Assembly (NCBI GenBank): GCA_023238725.1
Contig: CM041534.1
Span: forward strand, 23,558,303-23,622,302
Source: Scortum barcoo
Lineage: Eukaryota > Chordata > Actinopteri > Centrarchiformes > Terapontidae
Length of the DNA: 64,000 bases
Direction of reading: 5' to 3'
The translations under genes and the position numbers were made by a program. The notes beneath the pieces were generated by a model that saw nothing but the letters and a program-made list of their open reading frames with translations, had not been told where the DNA came from and made no database searches. Shown here piece by piece: positions 39,280 to 53,042 of this stretch (the stretch's first letter is position 1; every line of letters begins with the position of its first letter).

Positions 39280-39420
39280 CCCGGTCTGACTGCCTTGTTC
39301 TTGTTCACCTCAATGGTGGTGATGGAGTGCTTGGCGCCCGACTGCACCTCCCAGTCCACCTTCCACTGCGCGTTCTTCGACTTGGTCTGGAGCAGGTTCA
39401 CCCCTTTCTTTGCTTTGACC
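39280..39420 (-). CDS. tmem132e: tmem132e exon A (partial CDS)
   Basis: This is the most 5' exon of the gene seen here: 141 bp encoding one codon-completing base, 46 codons and two bases of a split codon. The protein starts VKAKKGVNLLQ and continues through WKVDWEVQSGAKHS to NKNKAVRP. It aligns by eye to the KVKKGV-containing extracellular segment of TMEM132 proteins, just before the conserved VLG..EVMQLDFE block. The acceptor is cctgcag preceded by a pyrimidine-rich tract, and the donor is gtaagt, a near-perfect consensus. The split codon GG|G joins exon B in frame. TMEM132 proteins are type I membrane glycoproteins proposed to act in neural adhesion through cohesin-like and Ig-like domains. 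TMEM132E is linked to hearing in humans and hair-cell function in zebrafish. This exon is the least conserved of the five, so its identity rests partly on splicing continuity. Confidence 0.85.
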
Positions 39421-40309
39421 CTGCAGGAAATGGAGAGAGGGGGAAAGAAAAAAAAAGAATAGGATGAGTCAATTTTATTAGAGGGGATGATTTATGTTGG
39501 GGGGTCAGAGGTGAGCGCCCCCCGTGTGCAACGGTCCTCCTCCTCGTATTGCATCATGGCAAAAGCAATTCCACAGATGAATCAATAACAGAGATGAATG
39601 AAGATGACAGTGCGGTGATACATGAGGCCGGAAGGCTGCGACTGCTTCAGGTCACAGTGTTCGCCAACACTTTCTATAAAATCAAATCTACGCGGCTTCA
39701 CTGAGCATTTACACACTTTATCATCAACCGCTGACACCTGAGAGCCTCCACAGTCGATTTACATGCTTTGTGAAAGCATTAAGACACAGAAACTAATGAG
39801 ACACTTCATATAAATAATAAAAATAAGACACAATACTGGATATTTTATTGATTCTGAGGTGAAATCCTCCTTCCTCAGCTCTCAGCTCCTCGGGGGAGAA
39901 CATGCTGTACAGGTAGGTCAGGGAACGCTGCAGAACAGGAACCCTGGAGCTCGTGCAGAATCACATTTTATGCTCAAGGACACTTCAGCAGGGAGTATAT
40001 TTGAACTTGGAAACCACTCGTGCTCCCTGCTGCATCTTAATATCTCAGGTGTTCAGATTAAATAGGCCAGGGACTGAAACATGGTGGAAAACGAGGAGCG
40101 CTGCGACGTGTTCGTGGTTTCTATTTTTATCAAATATTCATCAGTTTCTTCATGAATATATACACACACATGTAGATGCACAACACTCCACTTACATATT
40201 GAATAAATGTAAACATCGCGCAGTAAAGCAGATTCAGATCTTTATCTTGAACTACATCCAGGTCAGAATTAATAAAACATGTGTGCATTGTACAAACCCA
40301 AATCCTTGA

Positions 40310-40440
40310 CTGCAAACATGAATATATACACAGACGTGCACACACATGCATCAATCTATATGAACACACACATATGAATATTAATAAATGTATGGTGTAT
40401 ACATTTTGTGTTTAAATACATATATGTGTGTGTCAGTACA
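40310..40440 (+). repeat. AC/AT-rich simple-sequence region
   Basis: Interspersed short runs of acacac, atatat and tgtgtg ('tatatacacagacgtgcaca', 'aacacacacatatgaatatt', 'atatatgtgtgtgtcagtac'). This is impure microsatellite-like sequence in the intron close to exon A. Confidence 0.6.
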
Positions 40441-42284
40441 AACATATTTCAACAGATTAGTGTCCCATTCTTAACTGTATGTCAATATGTACAGAAAAAA
40501 AAAGAAAACTGAGGCTCAATACATTAAAAACATAAATTAATAGCTTTATATATAGTATTCAAAAAAGAGTAGCTACTGTATATAAGTATAAAATGATATA
40601 ATAATAATGGGGAGACTGAAAAGCTGTCAGGATGTCCGTCTGTGGTACAAAGCTGCTCCAATACGCTGCGAGTACGTTCCCATTTCTTGAATGGTCAAGC
40701 TTTGATTTATACGTTTTTCACATCTAAATTTTACAGCTTTGAGACATTTAGCCGCAGTGTCCAAACTGAAGTGGATTCAGACCAGGAAGTTAAATATCAG
40801 AGATGTCGAAGAGTCATCGATGGTCATTCCTGCTCCGTGACTGCTAAAACTCATATACAATCTGCTTTTAATGTGCATCCTGCTGACTTAAACAGAGAGG
40901 TGGAGCCAATCAGTGACAAATAATTTGAAATTTTCCATCAGCTGGGGAACAAACCGGTCCTGGCAGCCGTCTTTTCAAACTCCACCTAGACGTGCTATTA
41001 AGCCGTCCACTGACAGAATACAGAAATAGCAGAGAGGAGAGACAACAAAAGGCTTTCTCCTCCAACTTATTGTGATTCTGGTCATCTGACCGCAGAGCCA
41101 CGCCTGACTCCTGCCCTGGTGCATGATGGGGAACAAACATCTCCCCCACAGACATGTGGGCCGGTGTAGATTATTGATCCGATGGTCTCATTTTCATGAA
41201 ACACAAGACAGAGATGAATTATTAACATACTTGTTTGTCTCTGCTTTCAAGATGATTCATTAAAAACCAGCCTGGAAGCCAACGTACGTTCAGCTCAGGA
41301 GCTGCGGTCGGTCACTGACAGTAAGAAAATATTTTGAGTTCTGTAAAAATGAAAAGATAATGACGTGGGAAGGATGAGACGGTGCCGTCCAGAAGGTTGT
41401 CATGTTGGTTATGAAAATATCAGCGCCAATTGCTGCTTTCCTGCAGGCCAAACTCTGGGGATCTTAATGATTTTTTCTCTTGTTTACAGGAAAAGTGTTG
41501 TTTTTTTTCTCTTCCCGCCACGAGATCGCTGCACTTCCACAGACAAGCAGCAGCTCCGTCTAGACAAACTCACCCAAAGCATTACCTGAATCATATTATT
41601 CTCCCAAGTGTGTCATTTGCATTTGGCTGAAAGTTTGAGAACCCCTGCGACATCTTCCAGATCGTTCCATTTATTTCTCTGACAGATAAAAAAATTCTGA
41701 AGTCCCTCCGAGGTGTTTCCATTTGCTACGCTAACCTGCGCTCAGTGCATCGACCACTCATCCATGATTTGTGAAAGCAATTGACTTTCAGCCGAAGCCG
41801 TCTCCTGTTTTCTTCAGCCAGAACAGGCACACGGCCCAAACACGATCTGTATCACGCCCATTCTGCACGCCGCTGATGGTATTTAACCACTGATTAAGCC
41901 AATTATAACCATTAACTTATCGTTAGCCATCCAGTTAAAGTATTTAACAGTTTAACAGTTTCTTTCAACAGTTGATCCGACCGCACATGGAGTTTATGCT
42001 TGTGCACTGAAACACGGATAAGTAGGATGAGCTAAAAGTTTGGCTAAGTTTAAGCATATATATTATATATAATCAAAGTTAAATGAACACAGAAAATATG
42101 CAAAGAAATTCAAATTTTACACACATTATTCTTGGAAAGTCAGATATTTCTTTGGAATATAACTCCCTGAATCCCGTTGTTTTAATTTTTTTTTTGCCCC
42201 TAAACCAGTAAATTACTAATTTTGACTTAAAAAAAATCCACTCTAATTATAAGTGTTAATTAAAAATGAAAGATAGTCATTTAT

Positions 42285-42545
42285 TTTTTATTTTATGGGT
42301 TTATTCAACAGGATCACTGCACATTAATATACATGCAAATGCGCCCACAGTTAGTCAAAAGGGCTTATTTTCATCTGAAGTCCTGGGACAAATGTTACAG
42401 TCATGCTAAAGAAGAATATAAGATCGAATAATGTATAAGCATTCAGCGAAAAGAGAATATTAATGTTCTTCAAATCGTCATACAGGACACCATTAGACAA
42501 CGCTGTCAGAGCCTGAATAAAACATGCAGCACAGAAGAACATGGA
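42285..42545 (+). repeat. Dispersed teleost repeat (LINE-tail-like)
   Basis: The string 'gggtttattcaacaggatca' then 'ctgcacattaatatacatgc', 'aaatgcgcccacagttagtc' and 'aaaagggcttattttcatct' matches a common fish repeat tail ('tttatt.a.cagggacaatgcacattaat...aaatgtgcc..agttagccaaaaggctaattttcatctg'). It is probably the 3' end of an old non-LTR insertion and has no coding capacity. Confidence 0.5.
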
Positions 42546-44746
42546 TATTAATGTTAATATAAATATGCACTACATATAACAACATGTACAGCTGCAGAAT
42601 ATAAACTCCTCCCGTCTTTACTGCCAAGAAGTTCCCTGAAATAATATGAAGGACAAAACCTGGTCTGCACATTACAAGTTTACATCTTCACTTTTGTCCA
42701 ACAAAAAGTCCAAAACCCCAAAATATTAAACATCCATTATTACCTCTGATTCATTTTCTGCTCATCCACAAACTGATTAATCTTTTCAGCACTAATGAGA
42801 ACTTTTTTAAATCTCTAAGGAAACATTAAAGGAAGTCCCCACACTCATTAGTGTCAGTGATACACAAGTGATTTAACGCGTGCAGCTAAAACAGGAGGGA
42901 GATTTTCCATCACGTGCTCGGCTTCACACCTTGGTAATGACCGCCAGCATCTCCACTTGCTGTTGATCCACAGTGACATGTCTCCGCTTAATCTAAGTGG
43001 AGTAGATAAGACTTACCTAAATCCTAAAAGTGGTAAGTGTGTGTACTGTTTAGTGGTTTAGTGAAGGATCATGTCTCAGATTAAATGTCATCTGGAGGTT
43101 AGCAGAGGACACTGGGAACGCTTTCACTACACAAGAGATTTTCAGGTGAAAAGAACTTAATTTTAGCTGAAGAAACATCAGTTTTTGTACAGTTACACCA
43201 ACTTGACTTTCACTGGGACTCTTTTCCGTCTGTATCAACACGCCTTTTCCATGCTGTCAGCTCATTTTCAGCCCAACAAGCCTCCGTCAGTCCATCCGCT
43301 CATGAATGAACACTGTGCGGTCTCACAGCAGTCTGAAGTTTATTTTGGTCACACTGGATGAGAGGTGGCGAACTTGAACAGACTGCCAGTCTATTTCAGG
43401 GCTCTGCAAACTGTTGAGTCTATTTTATTTCTAGCATTGGACAGCCTCTGTCCTTAAACCTGTACTATGTATAGATAGAGTTAATTAATGACCACAATTT
43501 GAATGAACCTATAAATACTGAACTTCAAGAACTTTTTTTTGCATTTGCTGTCCTAAACGAGCCACATCTGGTACAAATCCTCCCCTGAAACAAACAGAAG
43601 AAGCTCGCAGGTCTGCGGCGCTCTTAAAACATTGTTTCTTGTTATTGCAGCTCCTGTTGTCTTCTTTCATCAAATCCTCCACATTAGAGAAAATACAGTA
43701 ATTACGTGATACGGCGCAGTCAAGGGGAGATGAAACAGAAATGTGTAATGTTTAAGAAATCATCCTGATCAAGCGTGCTGCCTTTGATGTGAGCTGAAAA
43801 GGGGAAACGTAATACCCCCAGGATCTCGCTAAATGAGGTGACCCAGTTGCTACTTGATTACTGTAGCTTGTAAAAATACTGATCATAAGAGATGATAATT
43901 ACACATCATTTTAAGGCAAAACCATTTCCTGGTTAGGATGCAACCCTGATGAGTAATACTCGTGTTTATATTCATTACCTACCTCACCAGAAGCTTATAA
44001 AAGCCACCACATATTCATCATAATTTTTTTTTTTTGGGAGGCTGCATATTGTACAGGATGTTTTTAATCAGACAGCCCTTTTTCACAGACTGTGCTTCAT
44101 TTTTTTTTTTTTGCACCACAAATGAGAGGGGATGAAGCATTACCCACGAGAGCGCCGCATGAACCGGGCTCCCCATTCAACAGTGTTAATACTGATTAAT
44201 GAAACAGCATTGCAAATGGAAAAGGCGTGCAGCAGAAACCAGCAATAACACACGCCCGAATTCTCAGAATCTCCACGAGCTCCGCCGCCGCTGCTGGTTT
44301 CTGTCTCTGCTGCTGCTACAGGAAAAGTGGAGAGGCGAAGTGTGAGCCACTTCAGCTAAGACACAGCCATTACTTACTCATTCCACACAGACGCCTTCTG
44401 CCATGGCAACACCTATTAGACTCCGAGTCGGCTGACGGACTGCTAAACAGGAGAGCTTTTTGGTCAACACACTTCAGGCCAGATTTCTGAGCTGCCTGTT
44501 TGTCCTCCCCGGGGTTATCAAATTTAGTCTTGTGTTTAGTGGTGAAATAAGCACCGTCCAACAGCATGAAATGAGCACAATCAATCAGCAATAAGATCGA
44601 AATCAGCTGCTGTGAGTTTGTACATTCAGTTTCATTTTGCAGAGTTTGAAAAAAACGGTTCAATCATGAAAGTATGGACATAAAACTTGCACTAAAACTT
44701 GCATTCATTCCAAATGGGATCCAATTCATCCCACACAAGCTCAATT

Positions 44747-44832
44747 GGAGAGAGGTCTGTATATATATAGGTAGGAGAGAGGTCTGTATATATATAGGTA
44801 GGAGAGAGGTCTGTATATATATATATATATAT
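44747..44832 (+). repeat. 27-bp tandem repeat, three copies, ending in (AT)n
   Basis: The unit ggagagaggtctgtatatat followed by ataggta repeats with a 27-bp period beginning at 44747, 44774 and 44801. The first two copies are identical; the third passes into a longer (TA)n run. The period is a multiple of three, so open frames read through it on both strands, which explains the chance frames here. Confidence 0.95.
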
Positions 44833-45769
44833 AATTTAGTGTTTTGCATGGTCTTCGCTCTAATCAAAGCCTCCTTGTCTCGTCTTTGCAGCTTGCTGTG
44901 TCTCCACGGTGTGCTCGTACTCGAGAGTCTGGATCGCTCTCCACTGGGCAAAGAAGCCGACCTCCTCGTGACCCACTTATGACACTTGCTGCCAGAAATC
45001 ATGTCAGCTGCCCTGCCACACGCTGTAATTTAATCTAACTGGCTGCTGTTAATAAATAAAATATGCAAACCAGGATTAAATCAAATCGTAGCTCCCGAGT
45101 CTTTAATTTTTTCCTTAATGGACCTTTTTAAGAAGTATTTATTGAGCACATTGGAGGAGAACGTCCCCAAAGGCGTCTCTCCATAGCATAATGAGACTGA
45201 CAGTGAAAAAAATGCATTTTTATACTTTAATCACTTTAAAGCTCAACAATGAAATGCAATATTTGAACAGTCTAGTCTACAAACTGTGCAGGATTCATGT
45301 GGATGTTTGATACTAAAGGGGGCCATTTTGACAAGCTCAGCTCACATCAGAAGTCAGAGTACGGGAGCTGGGATGTGCCAATTCAAGGTGCAAACACAAC
45401 AAAACATTTTGCCAGAGGTGCGTGGATGCCGGGAAAGAGGCTGCATCCTGACTCGTGTTGATGCAGGTCGGTGAGGGTTGGCGTGTTATAAGACGCTGTG
45501 CAGGCTCGCATTCAGTGTGGCATGTTTTAATAATGTCATGAGACTCACTTGCAAAGTCTGGAAAGATGCCCACTGTTGATGGCTTGAACAACCCCCATGT
45601 TTGCTATCACTCATTTCTCTTTGGAGAAAAGCTCATTGAACCAAATACATTTTTGCATTAGGGTATTTAGTGAGAAGGCAGTGAGGCAAAGTTTAAAAAA
45701 AATCAGATAGGATGCAAGAAATTCAAGTTTTGGTTTCCTTGTAAATCAGTCTTACTAGTGGCAATGAAA

Positions 45770-45960
45770 AAGGATGCTCAAAACCATTTTAAAAAGAGAG
45801 ACCACACATGCCAAAAAAATAGATATAGAACTCAAATAAATAATAAACTTAATAAAATAAAATATAGACCTAAAATGAATGAATACAACTAAATAAAATA
45901 TACAAAAAAAAAAAAAAATGATAGAATACAGAAATACTGTTGAATTTACAAGGTGCAAAG
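45770..45960 (+). repeat. A-rich low-complexity, possibly retroelement tail
   Basis: Repeated 'aataaat', 'aataaaataaaatat' and a 15-base A run, flanked by 'gaatacagaaatactg' and 'aaggtgcaaagta'. This is similar in style to A-rich tails of fish LINEs. No element body is visible. Confidence 0.35.
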
Positions 45961-48900
45961 TATTGAGAAGTTGAATTTAACAGTCTTATTGCTATTATTA
46001 ATAATCAAATGTGTTATAATATGAAATTATTAACAGCAGAAACAGCAGAAAGATGAGTTTCTGCTGTGTGGCTCGAGTGATTGTAGTGAGTATGCAGGGC
46101 TTTGCTAGCAGCGTTGTATTCAGCAGTCACACAACACGCTAAATATGATTTAATTATGATTTTATACTTCTGCTAGCTGGAACCGACCTCCCATTGAAAC
46201 ACAGCTGTGCAGCCGTTTCACAGCTGGACGGGCCTGCAAGGAAAACGTAAAGCTGGACACTAAACTGTGAAGTTTTTTTACACCGGCGTGGAGACTTTTC
46301 ATCCAACTTGTTCTTCCTGGAAACATCAATAAGCACTTACAGATTTCCCTGGCACTGCAGCGGTCTCCTCGAGTGACAAACACGGCTTCACCCGCGGATC
46401 TCAAGCGGCAATCTTATCAATCATCTCAAGCACTTTGATATCTGTGGTGTTTATCTTCACAAGTTAACAGGTTTGAGGGTTTTTTTCCCGACGGCAGCAC
46501 AGCGGCGTGCAGCTGGAAACGCCAGACGGGAGGGACAGACCTGCCAGGGACAGACTTCTTTAATGGGAGGCTCTGAAAATTAGAATATGAGAAGCTGGGG
46601 AAATATCACCGAGCAGATTACAAATTTGAATCTGCAGCTGCTGGCTTGGAAACGCTGAACTGATTTATTTCTTGTAGGTGAAAATGAGCAATGCGGTGCG
46701 GTGCGGTGATTAATACGGCTCCTACAAAGTACGGCATAGTTAACAACAGTTATTAACAGCCAACGTGTCCTTACAAAGCAACCAGATTAAGTCCTCACCA
46801 TAATTTCTTGGTTTTTCAGAGTATCATCAGCAGCACTTTGTTCCAGCTTACCGTGCTCTGTAATTAATACCAACAATAAAGTCCGCTCTAACAGAAGAGA
46901 TGAGTAAGCCAGATAATTATAGCAGACAGCCAACAAAAACACTGAATGCTGAGGTGAGATATTACAGAACCACGCTAAACACTGCAATCAGAAAACTGCT
47001 TTGTCACTCTCTTTTAGTCTGCAGACAGACGCTTTTTAACCTCCAAGTTGGAAGTTTTTACGGCGCCGGTTGCTCTTGAATCCTCCGTTTTTTTTGTGCT
47101 TGTAGGTGATGGTCACGCCTGGAGGGAATAAGGGCGCCTTTTTGAAATTTTAAAACTCTGCTCATTGACAAAACAAGACAAAGGGAAGACCGACGTTATT
47201 CTGCAGTTCTAACGTTGGTTCCTGCTAAATCTTTAAAAACAGGTCACACACACAGACAGCCACTACAGTAAAGGGCTCTTTACTCAAACAGGAGGAAATG
47301 GGGACTATTTTCAGATGCAGATTAATACACGTGGTGCTCTGTTGAGTTTATTTTCAGAGGCAGGACAGTGTCGCCCTGCAACAGTGTGGTTCATTTATAT
47401 GTTTGCATAGTTTCTGGCACAAAGGGACAATCTATAGGAGTCCGTTGCTTAAATATTAATCACCTGTAGGATGAATTCATGAGTTTTTGACAATAATATA
47501 AAACAAAATGCTCAACAGCATAAATTTGATGAAGTCGTCATTGATCAATAATCCCATCAAACCCAGCAGATACTGTAAAATCATGCCAGGGTGGTAAAAA
47601 AAAATAAAAGCGTACGACCGCCCTGCCCCTTTAAGTAACTATCCAATAGCTTACGTTAAGGCTTAGGGCTTACTGAATATCTTCAGAGGGCCTCAGGGAG
47701 CACAGAAGCAGAAAATTAAGTATATTGTGACGCTACATGCCTGAACACGGGCATTATCTGCCTGTTTCCTCATTGCACTCACAGGCTGCCCAAACATGTG
47801 TGACAGAAATGCACCAAAGGAGGAGGAGGAGGGGGACTTTTTTTTTTTTTCCCCACTGGATTAACCACCGGGTGCTTTTCAAACACGCTCTCTCTTTGCC
47901 TTTGAATCACAGGGATGCTCACCTTACAAAGCTCAGGCCTGCTTACTCCGAGGACCAAGTCATGATGAATCGCTGCATCTCCACTTAAACCATCCTCTCC
48001 CCACCATTTTAATACATCAGTGGGAATAAATCAAACATCGCAAACATGGAGAATTAAAAAGAAACGAGCAAAGAAAAAAAAAGCCATTTATGCTCCACAC
48101 TTAGCCTGGTTTCCCTTTAAACATGCATTTATCAAAAGACTTAAAATCATCTGGTCCAGCTCGCCTCTCACTTTACCATTAGCTTTTGTAAATAACTCTT
48201 CAATGATGAAACGTTTTTCCGGACACTGAACATAAAAGTAGTGTAACACTTTCATCATACCAAATTAAAAATCATTACAGAAAAAAACATGGCGAGATGT
48301 CCCAAAAAATGTCATGACTGATGAAGACACAGGATTTATTTATAATTTCCTCAGATTTCATACAAATTGTAGCTGAAATAGAAACTCTTAAAAATGAGTT
48401 GCTGCGTTAAAGGATGAATCCAGTGTATTACAAACTGGAGTTTATTTCCATCATTTCTAATGATAGTATTCACATCATTAATTAATCCCTGAGATCTGGA
48501 AAGGTGTCAAAGTCGATAAGCAGAAGTTTGTCTACTTTTTAGTTTTAAATAAACACGAAGGACAAAACTACAAAAATAAAATCCACAATCTAATAAAGCA
48601 GAATTATCCATTAGATAAGCTGAAAAGTTCTGTACTTCTGTTCTAAACTAATAACACTGATTGAATACGGATATAACTGTAAGCTGTAAAATGTCAGATA
48701 TTTTTAGGATAAGAGAAAATGCTTTTAGTCATTGTTGCCAATTAATTCAGGATGTCTTTACAACGCTTGTACAAGAGGACTAACGCCAGAATCATTAAAA
48801 ATGTCCTTCCCCTTGGGGTGAATATTAGTTACTAATTACAGCCCTTCCCTCTCCTTGCCATGAAAGGTCAAACTGGATCCAGCACACCAACAAAGTCCTC

Positions 48901-51900
48901 ATCCTCCCGAGACCTTGCTTTTCACCGGACCCCTCCGTTGTTTACTTCTCTCTCTTTATTCAAACACAGCTTCCCTCTCTGGTTTGTGCATTTCATCAGG
49001 GCCTCACTACAATTCCCTGCTGAAATTATGACATGAAACAAGTGGGACCTTCCTCTCTGTCTGCCAGCCAGCCCCAGACAGATTGGACTGGTATTTGGCA
49101 TCCACAAGTGGCGTGTTATGCTGCCGAGTGGGACGTCGTAAACAAACATTTGATCGCGGATGGCGGTGACAACAGCCCGCAGAGCACTCGCTCGCCGTGC
49201 CACCATTGGTGAGCGAAAAAGAAAAAAAAACCCTGATGGATGGAGCCGGGCTTCACGGCTTGTCCCTTTAGTGATGCACAGATGAAGGCAGAAAAGTAAA
49301 TAAACACCTAAAATGTCAGCACCTGAACGTCTCAGAGGCATTAGCTGCACTCCCTTTTGCATTACGGCAGAAACGGGGGCCTCTCCCCAGCAGCTATATT
49401 TGTCCGGCAAATTTTTCCCCCGCTCGTCTTTGGGCAGAAGCTCCAGTAGTTCCTCTGAGGGGGCACTTTACAGACAACTTCGCCACTTGTGCCGCTGCAG
49501 ACACAACAAATTCAGCTGCATGAAGATATGCATAATTCAAAGTGAGTGCAGATTTTTATTTGTCCTTGGCCAGCTGTGGGTGTGGTGCTTTTATGTTCCC
49601 AATGACATGTGATTCAATAACATACTCGGCTGTGCACGACGCTTCAACTTCAGCAGGTTCTGCTATGTTTACAGGGCGTCTGCTGCTGGCTTTCAGAACT
49701 TCACTGAAACCACTTGATCGACCTCACATTTGAATACAAGAACAAAAATATTATTTCTTAACTGCAATCAAAACAGGGACATTTTTAAGTGGAGGACAAT
49801 AAAGACTGTTAACAACCACCTTTGAGTACTGGCAGGGTCATGGTCAGAAAGCATTGACCTTTTAAATAGAGCATTCCTGAAGTGCCTTAAATACACGATA
49901 ATATTATACTTAGGCAAAGAAAAAAAACACTCACATAGAAAATAGAGGAATTCTACCTCCACATCTTCTAAACAGAACAAGAACTTTCCAAAAAGCCACC
50001 AAAGTTCACATAAGAAGAGGTGAAACTGCAGATTATAAATTTATATTTAAGACACTTCATTTTTAAGACAGCTAAAACATGTGCAGTTATCATCACTGCT
50101 GCTGCTGCATGCACAAACTGGATAATGTTATGTATGAAGGCAGACTTTCGTGGGCTCTTACTTGCCTAGGTCATCCTAAAATCCTTTTACTAGAACTTCC
50201 TCTGAGGGTTGCCAAAAAACTCAAAAGATATCCTCATAATGTTTGACTCGCACATCTAAATTCGCCTACACTGCTTTCCCTCGCATTACTTCGTTCCAGC
50301 GCTGCAGATAAGCCAGAGCTGGCCTCCAAAAACCGAGTTTTGTGCCGCCTGATCGGCCAACCAGCGAGCGTGGAAAGACTGACAGAGGAGGGGACCTCTC
50401 CGAGTTTTCCTGCTCTGCTGGAGAGATGTCAGAGGAAAAGCTTTCTGTGGGGGTCATGTCAGAAAAAATCTTTTGGGTCTCCCAACACTCTCCTTGGGCC
50501 CCTTCTGGTGCACATGAAATAATGCATTTTCCATGTATTTGGGCTAAAGAGAAAAAATATGTAGTAGTTAGAGTGAAAATAGTTGCTGCAGCTCAACAGA
50601 TTAAAAGTATTGCACAAAGTGTGAAGATGATCAGACACAAATATACAAAAATAAAGATGTCAGACTAATTGCCACGGTGCTGTCACATTTTGACAAGTTT
50701 GACTGTTGACAGTTTTTTGGGGGGGTAATGCAGTGCAGACATACTGCTGTAATGAGCACTTAGTACAAATGACAGAGAAAACTTGGAGAACTTGATGTCT
50801 ACCACTCGATAAAAGTTTTTTTTTTTTTTTTTAAGTTTTTTTTTTGCTGTACAGCTCCACAGTTTCATTTCTATTTCGTATGCATGATAACAATTCTAGC
50901 ACCTCGTGGGTCCCTAAGATCCCATAACAGCCTCGCTAACTTCAACATGAGCACACAGATTAGTAATGCTTGGCCTCAGCAAAGAAAAAAAAACAAAAAA
51001 ACTTCATGCAATGTGCTCATCATTATGGCCCTGAGACAAGAGAGGTGTCAATGTCAATATGGAGGCTGCACAACATTGTCAGTCACGAAGACCTAAGCAG
51101 CCATCGCCACAGATGTTCGCTTGGCAGAGTGATGCACGATGCTGCAAAAAAAAAAAAAACGCTCATTATGAGAGTCAGACCGCAGAACGCCCATCTAACA
51201 GCAAACAGAGCGGCCAGGCCATGCGAGAGGGCTCGGCCAACGGGGACGTTATCTGTAGATTCGGTAATTCACTCATTTCTGACTGGAATATATATAAAAA
51301 ATAAAGGCAACAATGTAAAGCTCACTATGGCCCAGTAGTCAGATTTCGGCCTAATCTGACAATTCACTGGAGGAGAAAAAAGGAGTGGAGAGCGGGGAAA
51401 TAATTTAGTGGTTCTGATGAGTGGCTTTTACTGGAGCTGCATGGATAGATGCTTAAAAGTACTGATTGAATAAGGCTGCACATAGACACTGTAACATAGG
51501 ACGCACAAAACAGGAAGATTTGGAAATGAACCAAGCATATTTTTATTTTTTTTATTTTTGTAGACTAAACTAATATTTGCAGCCATGTGGACGATCACTC
51601 TGCACCGACTCCAGGGATGTCTGTTGCCATGGAAAAGATCTAAACAATATAATTACAGCGTGCAGGAGAGGGGTTTTAAGAGGCTCAGTTTTTTTTTTTC
51701 TTAAGTCAGAAACAATCTCACTCGTGTTGCTGCTTGCTTTGACTGGATTCTGGCTTCTTACCGCAGACGTCAATTACAGGCCTTATAAACAGAAGCTGTT
51801 TGTCTCCGCTGCAGATGAAAAGGGTGTTGCAGGCCTTTTCGGTGGGTTTTCTCCTTAACAGGGTCAGCCTCAGGCAATTTCATGATGCTGTGTGTAGTCA

Positions 51901-52636
51901 GTGCGTACGGACCGCACACTTTTTCCACAGATAAACAAATGCAAATAAGAGAGAGGGATGTGAAACTAAGACAGACTCAACACTCTTGTTCCTTTGCAGA
52001 GATACTCGAGCACGACTGTCCGAAAGATCGATTCATTCTGTCAAATACAAAAGCTGTAATGGATGTCCAACAACGCTCTTTATCCAAAAGTAATTACATA
52101 ACTCACAGTCTAGTCTGAGGCGAACTGCTCTTTGATGCAGAACAATGACAGAAAACTAAAAGAACAAAGCAGCAATGGCAGTAAAAGGTACAAACGGACT
52201 AATTCAGACCTTACTTTGATATATTGTGAACATATGTGCCGTCATACGATGGCGTGGAACAGATAGGCTGACATGACCTGATATCAAAATATCACCATGC
52301 TGCCGCCTCATGCTCGTTTTATGTCGCCGCTACAGGCCAACATGTAGTTTCGAGCTCTCCGTGTGCGTGATGACGCTGTGTTTCCTCTTTTGACTGGCTA
52401 CGACCTCGGCAGACCTGCTGTCTATAACGCTCAGGCTGCCTGGAAGTAAAACGCATTAGACTTAAACCATGTTTTCAGCTCAATAGTCCAAAAGCTAAAA
52501 GATATTTCATTCACAGTCAAATAAAACTGAGAAAAGCACCACATTCCCGCACTGCAGAGGCTAGAATCAGTGAATATTTGGCATTTCTTTTTGATAAAAG
52601 GCTTTAATATCTGAACAAAATTTCACAGGAAGTCAT

Positions 52637-52735
52637 CAAAAAATGAACCGCAAATGTCAACCTCATGTTGGCGCTAGAGAAAAGATCAGCAGATCTACAA
52701 AATCATTGGAATTTATAAGGAATTATGAATGTTCA
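52637..52735 (-). repeat. Dispersed teleost repeat, copy 3 (reverse fragment)
   Basis: Reads 'cgcaaatgtcaacctcatgt', 'tggcgctagagaaaagatca', 'acaaaatcattggaattta' and 'ggaattatgaatgttcag'. It aligns with 2185-2285 of copy 1 and with the canonical phrase 'aaatgtcaacctcatggtggcgctagaggaaaagtcag'. It is a fragment only. Confidence 0.6.
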
Positions 52736-52787
52736 GTCTTTCTGTAATGTAAATGAAAGGTTTGACCTTCTGGTTTTCACGATAAAT

Positions 52788-53042
52788 AGTTAGATAGATG
52801 TCTTTATGATTCCAGGAGGGAAATTATGTTGTCATACCAGCCAGGTACATAAAAATACAATAAACATGATACAAATATAATAAAATACAATAAAATATAA
52901 AAATACTGAGATACAGCAGTGCAGTGGACATAACCCCCCTAACCCCCAACCCAATTATACTTTCAAAAAAGGTAGAGACAAATAGATAAGGTGAGAGAAG
53001 TAAGCAAAAGCGAGGGGATCCTTTCGGGACCATAAACGTGTG
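52788..53042 (+). repeat. Dispersed repeat with 'tttattgatcc..gggaaat'-like head
   Basis: Begins 'agatagatgtctttatgatt', 'ccaggagggaaattatgttg', then 'tacataaaaatacaataaac' and A-rich sequence, with a C-rich 'acccccctaacccccaaccc' patch. The head resembles the frequent fish motif 'agatagatactttattgatccc..agggaaatt'. It is likely a decayed retroelement 3' region, but the class is not assigned. Confidence 0.5.

Noticed and set aside
44664..45002. Overlapping 112- and 102-codon open frames on both strands
   Set aside because: They read through the 27-bp tandem repeat, whose length is a multiple of three. No homology seen.
48922..49410. 162-codon minus-strand open frame, the longest on that strand
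   Set aside because: No family resemblance, no matching splice sites with the TMEM132 phases, and a run of phenylalanines from a simple poly-A stretch. Most likely chance in a less AT-rich block, though a lineage-specific transcript cannot be excluded.
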